A DNA stretch of 64,000 nucleotides from Pseudoalteromonas luteoviolacea H33-S (GCF_001625695.1 NZ_AUXY01000079.1:39984-103983), one strand, 5' to 3'. Shown: positions 17,062 to 26,895, counted from the stretch's first letter. Translations and numbers: made by a program. The notes: a model not told the origin generated them from the letters alone.

Positions 17062-20000
17062 TTAAATTGGCTGTGCTTCTTCTTTGGGGCATTCAATAAA
17101 TTGACTAGCAATTAAAAAGCCCAAATTGGCATCGACCAGTGCCAAATCTTTATCAGGATAAGCTAGCCCAAATTGCGCTAACCTTGTCGCAGTAGCGGCG
17201 CTATCAATATGCGAGATATCACCAATATCTTCATTATTTTCATCAAGATAAAATGAGACAACTTGAAATAGTGCATTGCTCTCATCCAGTGTCATTAACG
17301 TATCTCGCCACTCTGTATCACCCACAAAATGGATGGGAATGCCAAAGTTGGACAGTCGGCCAACATATTGCTTCCAAGTCAGAGGGTTGGGATTATGAAA
17401 ATGTAAAACAGGCTGATGCCTATCTTCACATAAGGTTGCAGCAACCATGCCTCTGGCAATGAAATCCACAGGACACAGATCGAAATTCAATGACCAATCT
17501 GGTGCCATACCCAATTGCGCAGCGCCCTTAAGCAGCAGTAGAATCCGATTTTGATCAGGAACACACTGGCCGGTTTCAGAATGACCGCAAATGTTGCCAG
17601 GCCGTACTAAGGTCACTGGCAAACCTCTCTGGTAAGCTTGCCATACAAGCTGTTCAGACACCCACTTTGTCAGGTTGTAACCATTATTGACAAACGCAGG
17701 TAATTGCTCCGCTGGGCCATCTTCGACAATGCGCCCGTTTGCATCTAAGTTGCTCGCAGCTGAGAGCGTTGAAATATAAACCATCTGCTTAACTTTGTGC
17801 TGGCAGGCCATTTCAAGTAGCTCTATGGTCGACTGTACATTTGCGTTGTAGAGGTAGTCGTAATCATAGATATGATTTACTTGTGCACCATTATGATAGA
17901 TAACATCAACCGATTGACTCAGCTGATCATACTGAGACTGAGTCATACCCAAAAGCGGCTTGGCTAAATCGCCACATACAACTTTAACTCTAGTAGGGCA
18001 AACCGCCGGTTCAATGCCAAACATTTGCCACGCATCATGTATTTTTTTCCATCCATATTCCACAGAGGTGGCACGCACTAAGCAATAAATCGTCGCGTCA
18101 GTTTGTGTAATTAACTGCTCCAAAATATGGACCCCCAAAAAGCCATTTGCACCAGTTAGCAAAACAGTTTGAGGGGAAAATGCGTTCGGGTTGCTCCCAT
18201 CCAGAGGTTGGATCTGAAAATCTAACACCATATCCGCATAGATCCGATCTGAGATCTGTGCGCCTTTATCCAGATCAGATCCACTCAACAATACCGCAAG
18301 TGCACTAATGGTTGGGTTTTCCATAAAACGTGCCAAGGTGAAGTTACCTGGAAACTGGTTTTTAACCGCCAAAAGCATTTTTGACACAAGGAGTGAGTGA
18401 CCACCTAATTCAAAGAAAGACATTTCTCGACCAACATCTAACTCATCAACTTCAAGTACCTGAGCCCAAATTTCCCTAAGCGCATTCTCAATTTCACTGA
18501 AGGTTTCATCTGCTCGCTGAACACTTGTGGCTTCCGGGACCATAGCCAACAGCTTTTGACGATCAACCTTGCCATTGCTGGTTGCTGGAAAGGTGGTTAT
18601 CTCAATTATCTGGCTGGGCATCATATAATCAGGCAAACTGAGTGCTAAATCATGTCGCAACAACGTGGTATCCGCCGCATATTCTGCTTCACTCACAAAC
18701 GCATGAATGCGCTTTTTATCATCAGCTAAAACCACACACTGATGATATAACCCAGTGCGTAAAATGGTGTTCTCAATTTCACCTAATTCAACTCTAAACC
18801 CTCTTATTTTAAGTTGATTGTCTTTGCGACCAACAAAGTTTAACTCGCCCTGCTCATCCCAATACGCGATATCACCGGTGCGATATAGCTGGGCACCTTG
18901 TGACCATTCGCTCGGCGCTAAAAAGCACTCTGCAGTTTTCTCTGGCTGCCCGAAATAACCAGGTCCAACGCCAGGTCCGGCCAAATAGACTTCGCCTTGC
19001 TCTAGTGTATGACAAGGGTTGCCTTGCTCATTGACCACATAGATCTGTGTATTTTGTATCGGCTTACCGAGCACTTTGTTATTACTGCTTGGCGAAAAAG
19101 CTTTATACGTTGCCAATACCGTGCATTCAGTGGGGCCATAAATATTAATTAGCTGGCTCCGCGGTGACCAATATGCAATCGTTCTAGCATCACAGACATC
19201 TCCACCTGTGATGATATAGCGCATAGATGGCCACTCATAATTTGGTAATGCGCTCAGCATGGCTGGCGGGATAAAGCAATGGCTTGTCTGCTCTGAGCGA
19301 ATTAACTCATCTAATTGCGAAAAATCATGGCGTGCTTCTTTATTTGGTACGACTAGAGATGCCCCCACCAATAACGTCGGGAAAATATCCAGTAGCGATG
19401 CATCAAAAGAGACCGTCGTAAACTGCAAGCATCGAGAGTGTGTATCCAGCTGCGTGTAGCGGCTATACCAATCACAAAAATGAAAAATATTACTATGTGT
19501 TAGCTGCACACCTTTTGGCATACCCGTTGAGCCTGAAGTGTATATAAGCACAGCGTTCGCAGATGGGTTTTGTGCCACCTTGGGTAGCTCACTATTAACA
19601 TCCTCACCTTCATTCATTAAGGTGTTAATATCAGCGAAGTTATCGGCTAAACCTGCTCGATGACTGATGACAAGATCCGCAGAGGCACTGTTTAAAATAT
19701 TATCGATGCGATCTTGAGGATAGTCTGGATCGATAGGCACATAACACGCCCCCAGTCTTAATACGGCTAGAATACTGGCGTATAACTCAAATGATTTATC
19801 TAATGCAATGGCTATCACAGGTTGAACCGACGCTGAAGGTAAACGCTTATATAGCTGCTTTGCTATTCGTTCACTCAATCTATCTAGCAATGCATACGAC
19901 ATCGTTTGGCCGTCAAAGCGTATTGCAATATTATCGGGATAGCACTGGCAAGCTTGTTTAAAACCAGCAAACAAAGTCGTCGTTTCAATGAGCGGTGTAC

Positions 20001-20502
20001 ATGCGGTTTCATTCGTTTTATGCCAAGCACGTATTTGCGCTAAATCCTGATTGATAGGCCAGTTTTTTGGCGACCATTGAACTAGGGTATCTAATTCACT
20101 TTGTGCAACACGCGTGAGTGCAACGGTTAAATTGTCTTGTAACTGCTCAACCAATTCACTGTATATATCTGCGCCATTAATCGCATGGCTCGCCGCAATT
20201 TCGGCTTCACTCAATACCCACCAACGGTTATTTTTAAACCAGATACACCTCAACCAATAACTTGCATATTGCTCCCGCTTTTCAACATTGAGATACAGCG
20301 TGTTCTCCTCGCCCAGTGGCGAATCCGGTAACGCACAAACAGTCAGATCCAACTTATCTTGAGGTTGCAAAATTTGCCAAAAATTCTGCTCCCTCGGTAC
20401 ATCTTGATCACAAAATACAGTGTGACCAAAATCATATGCAAGCTGTCCAAGCTCTGCAAAACAGGGACTATCATTGCGGAGCAAAATAGAGAGTAATTTC
20501 AT
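17062..20502 (-). CDS. Single-module NRPS: adenylation - carrier - thioester reductase (HamD/MgoA/PvfC-like)
   Basis: A 1146-residue protein. Residues 1-165 form a non-condensation N-terminal region. The A domain spans about 170-655, with YTSGSTGMPKG, NIYGPTEC, YRTGD and SNGKVDR motifs. The carrier has FFELGGHSLL (Ser near 702). The NAD(P)H thioester reductase runs from about 770 to the end, with GANGFLG (Rossmann) and Y-x3-K in NNGYNLTKW near 940. There is no condensation domain. It would activate one amino acid, load it and release it as an aldehyde or alcohol. The pocket read by eye is D-A-L-F-I-G-I-V-L-K, hydrophobic and compatible with an aliphatic residue. This architecture next to an AurF-like enzyme is that of HamD (fragin/valdiazen), MgoA (mangotoxin signal) and PvfC. 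Confidence 0.93.
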   Translation of the reverse strand: MKLLSILLRNDSPCFAELGQLAYDFGHTVFCDQDVPREQNFWQILQPQDKLDLTVCALPDSPLGEENTLYLNVEKREQYASYWLRCIWFKNNRWWVLSEAEIAASHAINGADIYSELVEQLQDNLTVALTRVAQSELDTLVQWSPKNWPINQDLAQIRAWHKTNETACTPLIETTTLFAGFKQACQCYPDNIAIRFDGQTMSYALLDRLSERIAKQLYKRLPSASVQPVIAIALDKSFELYASILAVLRLGACYVPIDPDYPQDRIDNILNSASADLVISHRAGLADNFADINTLMNEGEDVNSELPKVAQNPSANAVLIYTSGSTGMPKGVQLTHSNIFHFCDWYSRYTQLDTHSRCLQFTTVSFDASLLDIFPTLLVGASLVVPNKEARHDFSQLDELIRSEQTSHCFIPPAMLSALPNYEWPSMRYIITGGDVCDARTIAYWSPRSQLINIYGPTECTVLATYKAFSPSSNNKVLGKPIQNTQIYVVNEQGNPCHTLEQGEVYLAGPGVGPGYFGQPEKTAECFLAPSEWSQGAQLYRTGDIAYWDEQGELNFVGRKDNQLKIRGFRVELGEIENTILRTGLYHQCVVLADDKKRIHAFVSEAEYAADTTLLRHDLALSLPDYMMPSQIIEITTFPATSNGKVDRQKLLAMVPEATSVQRADETFSEIENALREIWAQVLEVDELDVGREMSFFELGGHSLLVSKMLLAVKNQFPGNFTLARFMENPTISALAVLLSGSDLDKGAQISDRIYADMVLDFQIQPLDGSNPNAFSPQTVLLTGANGFLGVHILEQLITQTDATIYCLVRATSVEYGWKKIHDAWQMFGIEPAVCPTRVKVVCGDLAKPLLGMTQSQYDQLSQSVDVIYHNGAQVNHIYDYDYLYNANVQSTIELLEMACQHKVKQMVYISTLSAASNLDANGRIVEDGPAEQLPAFVNNGYNLTKWVSEQLVWQAYQRGLPVTLVRPGNICGHSETGQCVPDQNRILLLLKGAAQLGMAPDWSLNFDLCPVDFIARGMVAATLCEDRHQPVLHFHNPNPLTWKQYVGRLSNFGIPIHFVGDTEWRDTLMTLDESNALFQVVSFYLDENNEDIGDISHIDSAATATRLAQFGLAYPDKDLALVDANLGFLIASQFIECPKEEAQPI

Positions 20503-20514
20503 ATTCGCCTCTCA

Positions 20515-21438
20515 TTAACCTGCGAGATATTGTTGAAGTTGCATGCGTGTAGGTTCGTGTTCAAGCAAGCCTGACGCATTAAAAAAGCGACGAATATTTG
20601 CAATCATTGGATGCTGGCTAGTAATAGGATAGCTGCCCACCAAATTATCCATCACACGCTTTTGCACCACTTGAGGCAAGCTCAATTGCGCAATTAATGC
20701 CGTATCAAACTCTTTTTGAATTTCATTTGTCAGGTATTGTGCTAAAAACTTAGGAATTGCTTCACCGATAGCTATGCGTGTCACTTCGTCTACCTCTTGC
20801 CAATAAATCTTCACAAGTTCGATCCAAAAGCGAGAATGGCGACCCTCGTCAGCTAAATGATCTGCCATGATCCCTTTAATAGATCGTTTAACCGATTTAT
20901 CACTGGCAAACGCTGCCACATCTGACGTCACTGTATTTTCTGAAATAGCCACTGCAATCAATTCCATACCGGCCTTATGCGCGGGATCACTGAGTGAGTG
21001 AACTGCGCGAGGGATCGCCCTGCTTAACTCTATTTCATCAAATGTTTGAAAGGGTTTTATGCCCGTTTGTAATTCAAGCTGGTTTTGAAAGTCCATCGCA
21101 ACAAAAGCATGATAGTCTTCGTCAATAACCACTGACATCGCGTCGTATCTGGCATCAAATGAAAACTCAAACGGAAATCGGCCTTTAGCAATATCTAGCG
21201 CTGTTTTATTTACGATTTCAGTTTCAAAAATCACGATATCATTAATATATTTATACAAACTCTGAAGCAAAATTTGATCTCGTACCTCATCACCTAACTT
21301 GGCGATGATGGGATCAAAACAGAGCGGCTGTCGTTCTTGCGGGTAAAATGATAACTCATCATCCTCGATCATCCGCCGTGGCCTAGTTCGGATCGTAGCT
21401 CTTTGTTCCCAGGTCTGGGCGTGGGTTTGGTAACTCAT
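20515..21438 (-). CDS. AurF-like diiron N-oxygenase (HamC/MgoC/PvfB-like)
   Basis: A 307-residue protein of the p-aminobenzoate N-oxygenase AurF family (PF11583). All metal-ligand motifs can be seen: Glu in IVIFETEIVNKTALDIA, ExxH in VVIDEDYHAFVAMD, Glu in AVAISENTV, and HxxxExxH in ADHLADEGRHSRFW. These enzymes oxidise amines to hydroxylamine, nitroso or nitro groups with O2 and external electrons. Homologues in ham, mgo and pvf clusters N-oxygenate an amino acid for diazeniumdiolate or pyrazine N-oxide formation. Its gene lies 12 bp upstream of the A-T-R NRPS. AAAGGAAATGAA precedes ATG 21438. Confidence 0.9.
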   Translation of the reverse strand: MSYQTHAQTWEQRATIRTRPRRMIEDDELSFYPQERQPLCFDPIIAKLGDEVRDQILLQSLYKYINDIVIFETEIVNKTALDIAKGRFPFEFSFDARYDAMSVVIDEDYHAFVAMDFQNQLELQTGIKPFQTFDEIELSRAIPRAVHSLSDPAHKAGMELIAVAISENTVTSDVAAFASDKSVKRSIKGIMADHLADEGRHSRFWIELVKIYWQEVDEVTRIAIGEAIPKFLAQYLTNEIQKEFDTALIAQLSLPQVVQKRVMDNLVGSYPITSQHPMIANIRRFFNASGLLEHEPTRMQLQQYLAG

Positions 21439-21477
21439 TTCATTTCCTTTTGATTCAATCTGTAAATGTATTAATTG

Positions 21478-21834
21478 TTATTTGTTGTAATAATGAACTT
21501 CGAGCAGTATACAACCGCTGTTACTGCTAAATGGACCGTGAAAGGTTCCCGCGGGACGAGTAAAATAGTGGCCCTGCTGATATGCCTGCAATGGCTGTAA
21601 TTCCCCCTCATCCAGCAAAATTTGATCTCCTTGCACTAAGTACACTTCTTCATGGTAATCGTGTATAAATTTAACCTGTGTTTTCGCCCCCGGAGCAAAA
21701 CGTACAAACCGCGTACGTATGCCCTTTTTATTGGTTTCATCTAGAGTGTCATTGACAACGATTTGCTCTATACCTGGATCAAACCCCTTTGGCTGCTCCC
21801 ATTCTTGTTTGATAACATCCAGTATGCTTTCCAT
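21478..21834 (-). CDS. Single-domain cupin protein
   Basis: A 118-residue cupin with motif 1 in HDYHEEVYLVQGDQI (His, His and Glu positioned as metal ligands) and motif 2 in RPAGTFHGPF. It sits 39 bp upstream of the AurF-like gene. Diiron N-oxygenase plus cupin is the pairing fused in SznF, where the cupin forms the N-nitroso (N-N) bond, so a role in N-N bond formation here is attractive but inferred. Alternatively it is a sensor or isomerase. AGGTAAAAT precedes ATG 21834. Confidence 0.82.
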   Translation of the reverse strand: MESILDVIKQEWEQPKGFDPGIEQIVVNDTLDETNKKGIRTRFVRFAPGAKTQVKFIHDYHEEVYLVQGDQILLDEGELQPLQAYQQGHYFTRPAGTFHGPFSSNSGCILLEVHYYNK

Positions 21835-21857
21835 ATTTTACCTGCTGTTTTAGTTAG

Positions 21858-23576
21858 TTAAGTTATTTGAGCAGATACAAATCTAAGCTGTTCGGTATCA
21901 AACCGACTATCGTGGATAAGATAGTTTGCTACCGCGTTTAAAATTGCTTGAATTGAGGCTCGACTCGTATCTGCATCGATTGCCACACCAAAATATTGCG
22001 TATGATCTGGCGCTTCACACTCCACATAAGTGACTGCTTTACTTTGTGTTTTATGACCTAAAGTGTGTTCAGAATAGTTTTTGATATTAATATTGATATT
22101 AAAATGTGTGCGCACCGCATTTATCAGTGCACTTAATAACCCATTTCCACTGCCATTGAGTTGAATTTTTTGTCCGCCAAACAAGACATTGGCTTCTATT
22201 TGCTGGCCTGTGGTAAGCGGCTGACTGGTATAGTTAATTAATGCCAATCTAGGTGTGGACACTACGCCATAGCTCTCTCTAAATAGCTGCCATATTTCTG
22301 CGAGAGTCATCTCAATTCCAGTTCGATCGGTGTAAGATTTCACTTGCTGGCTAAAATCAACTTGTAAAGTTCTAGGCAATTGCAATCCATGATTTTGCTC
22401 CAATAACCATGCAGCGCCACTTTTACCTGACTGGCTGTTGACGCGTATCACTTCTTCATAATTGCATCCCACATCTTTGGGATCTAACGGCAAATAGGGG
22501 ATCTGCCAATATCCGCTAGCATCTTGCTCTCGTTGCGCAAACCCCTTTTTAATGGCATCTTGGTGTGAGCCAGAAAATGCGGTAAAGACCAACTCACCAG
22601 CATAAGGGTGGCGTGGGTGCACAGGTAAGCGATTGCAATACTCTGTCACCTCTACTGACTTTTTGATATCAGAGAAATCAAGCTGCGGCGCAACTCCTTG
22701 ACTATATAAATTCAATGCCAAAGTCACCAGATCAACATTGCCAGTACGCTCTCCATTTCCAAACAAACATCCTTCAACACGCTGTGCACCAGCAAGTAAA
22801 GCAAGCTCTGCAGAGGCAACGCCTGTACCACGGTCGTTATGAGGGTGAACACTGATAGTAACATCACTTAAATCACTAAATTGATTAATAAATAGCTCAA
22901 TTTGATCGGCAAACACATTTGGCGTATTCACTTCAACCGTGGTCGGTAAATTAAGAATAAGTGGTCGTTGCTGGCTAGGTTGCCACACCTCTTTAACGGC
23001 TTCACATATCTCTAACGCGAAATCCAATTCTGTGAAGCAGAATGTCTCTGGCGAGTATTGCAAGCACCACTGGGTTTCGGGTTGCTGCTCTGCTAATTCT
23101 TTAATTTTTTTCACACCCGCAACTGCCAGCTCAATAGTTTGGGCTTTACTTTTTTTGAATACCAACTCTCTAAACACCGGCGCTGTCGCATTGTATAAAT
23201 GCACGGTTGCTCTTGGTGCGCCAATTAATGACGCCATTGTCGTTTCAATGAGATCAATACGCGATTGAGTGATCACTTGGATCCATACATCATTTGGGAT
23301 CTTATTTGACTCAATCAAGTGACGTACAAAATCAAAGTCTGTCTGCGAAGCAGAGGGAAATGCAATCTCAATTTCCTTAAAACCACAGCGTACCAAATGC
23401 TCAAAAAAGTGTAACTTTCGCTCATGGTCCATCGGTGTTGCCAATGCCTGATTGCCATCTCTGAGATCCGTGGACAACCAGCGTGGAGGTTGTGTTAAAC
23501 GGTTGTCTGGCCAACGTCGATTCGGGTTTTTGACGATTGTCGCCGGGGCATATTTTGTCGCTGGGATATTGATCAC
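21858..23576 (-). CDS. leuA: 2-isopropylmalate synthase (LeuA2-type)
   Basis: A 572-residue enzyme condensing acetyl-CoA with 2-oxoisovalerate, the first committed step of leucine synthesis. Motifs are LRDGNQAL (metal/CoA site), SVHPHNDRGTGVASAELAL, VEGCLFGNGERTGNVDL and the C-terminal regulatory domain that normally binds leucine. The length fits the long actinobacterial/proteobacterial LeuA type. It is the first gene of the right arm, far from leuBCD. It may therefore supply a branched or homologated precursor to the pathway, or act as a pathway-linked duplicate. GTG 23576 is chosen because AGAGGAG lies 7 nt upstream. A nearby ATG is out of frame. Confidence 0.9.
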   Translation of the reverse strand: MINIPATKYAPATIVKNPNRRWPDNRLTQPPRWLSTDLRDGNQALATPMDHERKLHFFEHLVRCGFKEIEIAFPSASQTDFDFVRHLIESNKIPNDVWIQVITQSRIDLIETTMASLIGAPRATVHLYNATAPVFRELVFKKSKAQTIELAVAGVKKIKELAEQQPETQWCLQYSPETFCFTELDFALEICEAVKEVWQPSQQRPLILNLPTTVEVNTPNVFADQIELFINQFSDLSDVTISVHPHNDRGTGVASAELALLAGAQRVEGCLFGNGERTGNVDLVTLALNLYSQGVAPQLDFSDIKKSVEVTEYCNRLPVHPRHPYAGELVFTAFSGSHQDAIKKGFAQREQDASGYWQIPYLPLDPKDVGCNYEEVIRVNSQSGKSGAAWLLEQNHGLQLPRTLQVDFSQQVKSYTDRTGIEMTLAEIWQLFRESYGVVSTPRLALINYTSQPLTTGQQIEANVLFGGQKIQLNGSGNGLLSALINAVRTHFNININIKNYSEHTLGHKTQSKAVTYVECEAPDHTQYFGVAIDADTSRASIQAILNAVANYLIHDSRFDTEQLRFVSAQIT

Positions 23577-23864
23577 TTGGCATCTCCTCTATGTTTAAGA
23601 TGAGTGTAAACAATTCATAAGGTGGCGACTTCTGCAACTAGGACAGAAACATGCGCAAATGGGACACAGGATAAAAACCACTCTCGATCTGGTAACAAAA
23701 ACACGTTAATTCAGATGGCTAGGTTCAATGAAATCTAAATAGCTCAATATATGACGCAATCACAGTTTAGATTTGTGCATCAAGTGAGTATTTACAGCAA
23801 AGCAGGTGCGATGATTAAGAGTGGCAGTTGGAAAGGCAGAACTTGATGGTTAGATTCAATAATC
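23577..23864. promoter_or_regulatory. Presumed promoter region of the right biosynthetic arm
   Basis: This region must hold the promoter of the leuA-cupin-AurF-NRPS operon. Two GGACA-type half-sites (23641-23645 and 23662-23666) are 21 bp apart, two helical turns, and could be a direct-repeat operator. No leucine-rich leader peptide or attenuator was seen. Confidence 0.35.
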
Positions 23865-23888
23865 AATAAAAAAGGGCCTCGCGGCCCT
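23865..23888 (-). terminator. Rho-independent terminator of the TonB receptor gene
   Basis: On the minus strand AGGGCC-GCGA-GGCCCT is followed by TTTTTTATTG. It lies about 30 bp after the receptor stop codon. Confidence 0.85.
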
Positions 23889-23919
23889 ATAGAGTGTAAT
23901 GATTAAAGGAAATCAATCG

Positions 23920-26895
23920 TTACCAACGACCGCGCACGCCTAAGGTAAAGCGGCGCTCGTAGATATTTTGTGCCATGCGGTTATCCTTCCACTGTGCATA
24001 TTGTGACTCATACTCTTCCGTTAAATTACTGCCGGACATGTAGACCGTCAGGGAGTCATTGATATCATAACTTGCTGACATATCAATGTAGGTTGTTGGT
24101 TCAGTCCAAATGCCCACATTACCCATACCGCCAGGTGTCGAGACCGTATGCAAACGCTTAGAGCGGTAGTTCGCCGCCAATCTAAATTGGAAACCATCTT
24201 GCTCATACCATAAGACCGCATTACCGGACTCTTTAGAGTTATCTTCTAATGGCAGGGCTTCTCCACCAAATCCAGTTTTACCACTCTCACTTTCTGAATA
24301 CGTGTAGTTAAACGCAGCACCAAACCCGCTCCAAAATCCAGGTAAGAAGTCAAAGGCTTGCTGATAACTAAACTCAGCGCCCTCCATCGTGCCACCTGCG
24401 CCATTAACCTGACCGTTTACAGTAACATTACGGCGCGTTACGCCATCGCCATCTTCAGCAGATATTTTCCATTGCGCTGATTCAATAAAGGATTCTAAAT
24501 CAATCTTGAACAAGGCAACACTCATTAAGCCACTTGGAGAGAAATACCATTCCAATGTCACGTCAGTATTGTCTGCACGCCATGGTTCAAGTTCTGGGTT
24601 ACCCTGCATATTGCCCTCAGTGGCAATCAATAAGTCTGGGCTAACGCCTTCTTCGGCAGCAATGTCATCCCCTGCACGAGCACGACTAATACTCAGTCCT
24701 CCAGCGATTGCACCAAGATCCAAACGCGTCATGGTCTTACCCCATGATGTACGCAAAATCAGATCCTCTCTGAGATTAAATGCGACATTCACCGCTGGTA
24801 AAAAATCATTGAACGAACGCTCTGTCACAATATCACCACCATCAGTTGCAACAGCGCCTGGACAATTAGTACAAATAGACTCGCCAACAATATTTTGCAC
24901 AATATCCAACTCAGTTTTTATATATTGAAAACCAACATTTGCACGATAGAAATCGTTGGAAAGATCGGCACTCCAATAAACTGATTGAGTCATTTCCTCA
25001 ACCGTATATGAGCTACCTGGCGCACCGCCTTTGATATTGCCCGCGTATAACGCATTTTGGGACGCAAAAGGATCATCAAGCTGGCGAGGATCTATAAAGT
25101 AATATTCATCCATAGACACAGGGCCAAAGTCACTGCTCTTCGATACCCAGCCACTTGGTAAACCACTAAAGTATAAAGGATTATCTGCACTTATCGTGAT
25201 ATCACCCTTTTCCGTGTTAATTTCACCATTACCATCGGTGTCAAATGCTGCCAACCCTTGGTCTTTCCACATGACATTGACTACCTCGTCACCGACTGGG
25301 TTAGAAAATGGCGCAAGTAATACATATTGCTCACGAGTAACATCACGTTGGCTTGCACGAATACCAAATGTCATTTTTTCTAAATGGCCAAAATCAAACA
25401 GATACTCGCCATCAAAACGTAAAATGTCTAAATTCGCATCTTCATCATAGTTATTTTCAGAGTATGTGGAGACAATCGAATAGCGGTCAATATTTGACCC
25501 AAATGCTTCCCCTTGCAATTGCGCTGGGCCACGTAACGATGGATGTTTTCCGGCAAAATTTAAACGCATCGGGACAGGATCTGGACCATAACCGTTTGGG
25601 TTTACCGCAATTGCACCAGTCCCATCATTTCGCCTCAAACTATGAGCAAGACCGCTGGTTATATAGCCTTGCGCGACATTTTCTGTGTGACTGCGCGATG
25701 CCTCGGCAGTAATAAACCGTGCTTTACCCGAGAAGTTACCATCTCCTTTGTACTCTAATTCAAAGTTAAAGTTGGTCGATTCGCGTTTATTTGTATGACT
25801 CTCAGAGTGTGATACAACACGTGGAGAATGGAGCGTAATATCTTGCGCTGTATGCAAATTATGACCGTTGTCTAACTTTCCGCGATTGATCGGATCGTGT
25901 TGCTCTTGCCAATCCCAATGACCATTCCATGCATTGTCGGCCGTAATCCCTTTTTGACGGTCCGCATCGTCCATATCGGTGTAAAACACATCACTACTAA
26001 GTGTCCAATTATCATTTAACTGCGCTTGAAAACTGACTGTCGCGCCTACACGCTCACGTTCGGTAAAACGGTTCATAATACCGTAGTTTACATAGGTAAA
26101 TTCGGCATCATCTGAGTCTCCATCCCCATTCATATCTGACTGTGGACAATACCAACAGTCTGCTTTTTCATGATTCTCATATGGCGCATAACCCCATTTG
26201 TCATTTAAAGTACCAAAGCGGTAGTTAGCGAGGTTTGCCTCATCATATGAAACGGTCGCTAACACGGCAAAACGATCGCCGTTGTAGCCACCAGAAACCA
26301 TAAATTTAGGGTCAGTTTCTTCGGAGTATGAACCTGAAGAGGCTTCAAGCAATGCAGCACCACTAAAACCATCTTCTAGATCGAATGGCTTACGGGTGAT
26401 CAAATCAACCGTACCGGATATACCGCCCGCCAAGGTGTCGGCGGTTGGTGACTTCATCACATTCATTGCACCAACTAAGCTTGATGGTATGTCGGTAAAA
26501 TCAGGCTGTACTTTAGTAATCGACCCAGCACTTAAAAATTGCTCGCCATTGAGCAATGTTGTGACTTGAGGCATACCTCGTACATTAATCGTCGCACCTT
26601 CACCTGCGCTACGGCGGATCTGAATACCTGGTACACGCTGAAGTGAATCAGCAATGGTCACATCAGGTAACTTACCAATATCTTCAGCGGTAATTGAATC
26701 AACCACGCCATCGGCAAAGCGTTTGGTATTTAGACTTTTTTCGGTTGAAGCACGAATGCCTCGTACTTCAATTACTTCAACTTGCTCCGCTTGCACGCCA
26801 GCATCTGCTGCCATAGCACCCAAAGGTAACATGCTGACTAACACAGCCAACGATACCTGCGACAATTTAAATGGAGATAAATTCTGTTTCATCAT
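23920..26895 (-). CDS. TonB-dependent outer-membrane receptor (carbohydrate type)
   Basis: A receptor of about 991 residues with a signal peptide (VLVSMLPLGAMAADA). The plug domain has the Alteromonadales/Xanthomonas carbohydrate-receptor pattern (VIEVRGIRASTEKSLNTKR, VDSITAEDIGKLPDVTIADSLQRVPGIQI). A large beta-barrel ends in an aromatic C-terminus (FTLGVRGRW). Such receptors import oligosaccharides or other large solutes using TonB energy; the substrate cannot be read here. AGAGAGAATC precedes the tandem ATGs at 26895/26892. The longer frame to 26931 is less likely. It is divergent from an AraC regulator that may control it. Confidence 0.92.
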   Translation of the reverse strand: MMKQNLSPFKLSQVSLAVLVSMLPLGAMAADAGVQAEQVEVIEVRGIRASTEKSLNTKRFADGVVDSITAEDIGKLPDVTIADSLQRVPGIQIRRSAGEGATINVRGMPQVTTLLNGEQFLSAGSITKVQPDFTDIPSSLVGAMNVMKSPTADTLAGGISGTVDLITRKPFDLEDGFSGAALLEASSGSYSEETDPKFMVSGGYNGDRFAVLATVSYDEANLANYRFGTLNDKWGYAPYENHEKADCWYCPQSDMNGDGDSDDAEFTYVNYGIMNRFTERERVGATVSFQAQLNDNWTLSSDVFYTDMDDADRQKGITADNAWNGHWDWQEQHDPINRGKLDNGHNLHTAQDITLHSPRVVSHSESHTNKRESTNFNFELEYKGDGNFSGKARFITAEASRSHTENVAQGYITSGLAHSLRRNDGTGAIAVNPNGYGPDPVPMRLNFAGKHPSLRGPAQLQGEAFGSNIDRYSIVSTYSENNYDEDANLDILRFDGEYLFDFGHLEKMTFGIRASQRDVTREQYVLLAPFSNPVGDEVVNVMWKDQGLAAFDTDGNGEINTEKGDITISADNPLYFSGLPSGWVSKSSDFGPVSMDEYYFIDPRQLDDPFASQNALYAGNIKGGAPGSSYTVEEMTQSVYWSADLSNDFYRANVGFQYIKTELDIVQNIVGESICTNCPGAVATDGGDIVTERSFNDFLPAVNVAFNLREDLILRTSWGKTMTRLDLGAIAGGLSISRARAGDDIAAEEGVSPDLLIATEGNMQGNPELEPWRADNTDVTLEWYFSPSGLMSVALFKIDLESFIESAQWKISAEDGDGVTRRNVTVNGQVNGAGGTMEGAEFSYQQAFDFLPGFWSGFGAAFNYTYSESESGKTGFGGEALPLEDNSKESGNAVLWYEQDGFQFRLAANYRSKRLHTVSTPGGMGNVGIWTEPTTYIDMSASYDINDSLTVYMSGSNLTEEYESQYAQWKDNRMAQNIYERRFTLGVRGRW

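Noticed and set aside
17062..17560. Condensation or epimerisation domain in the NRPS
   Set aside because: The C-terminal part has the Rossmann and Y-x3-K reductase motifs, and no HHxxxDG motif occurs in the N-terminal region.
23577..23640. Leucine attenuator or leader peptide before the leuA gene
   Set aside because: No Leu-rich short ORF or terminator/antiterminator pair can be seen upstream of 23576.
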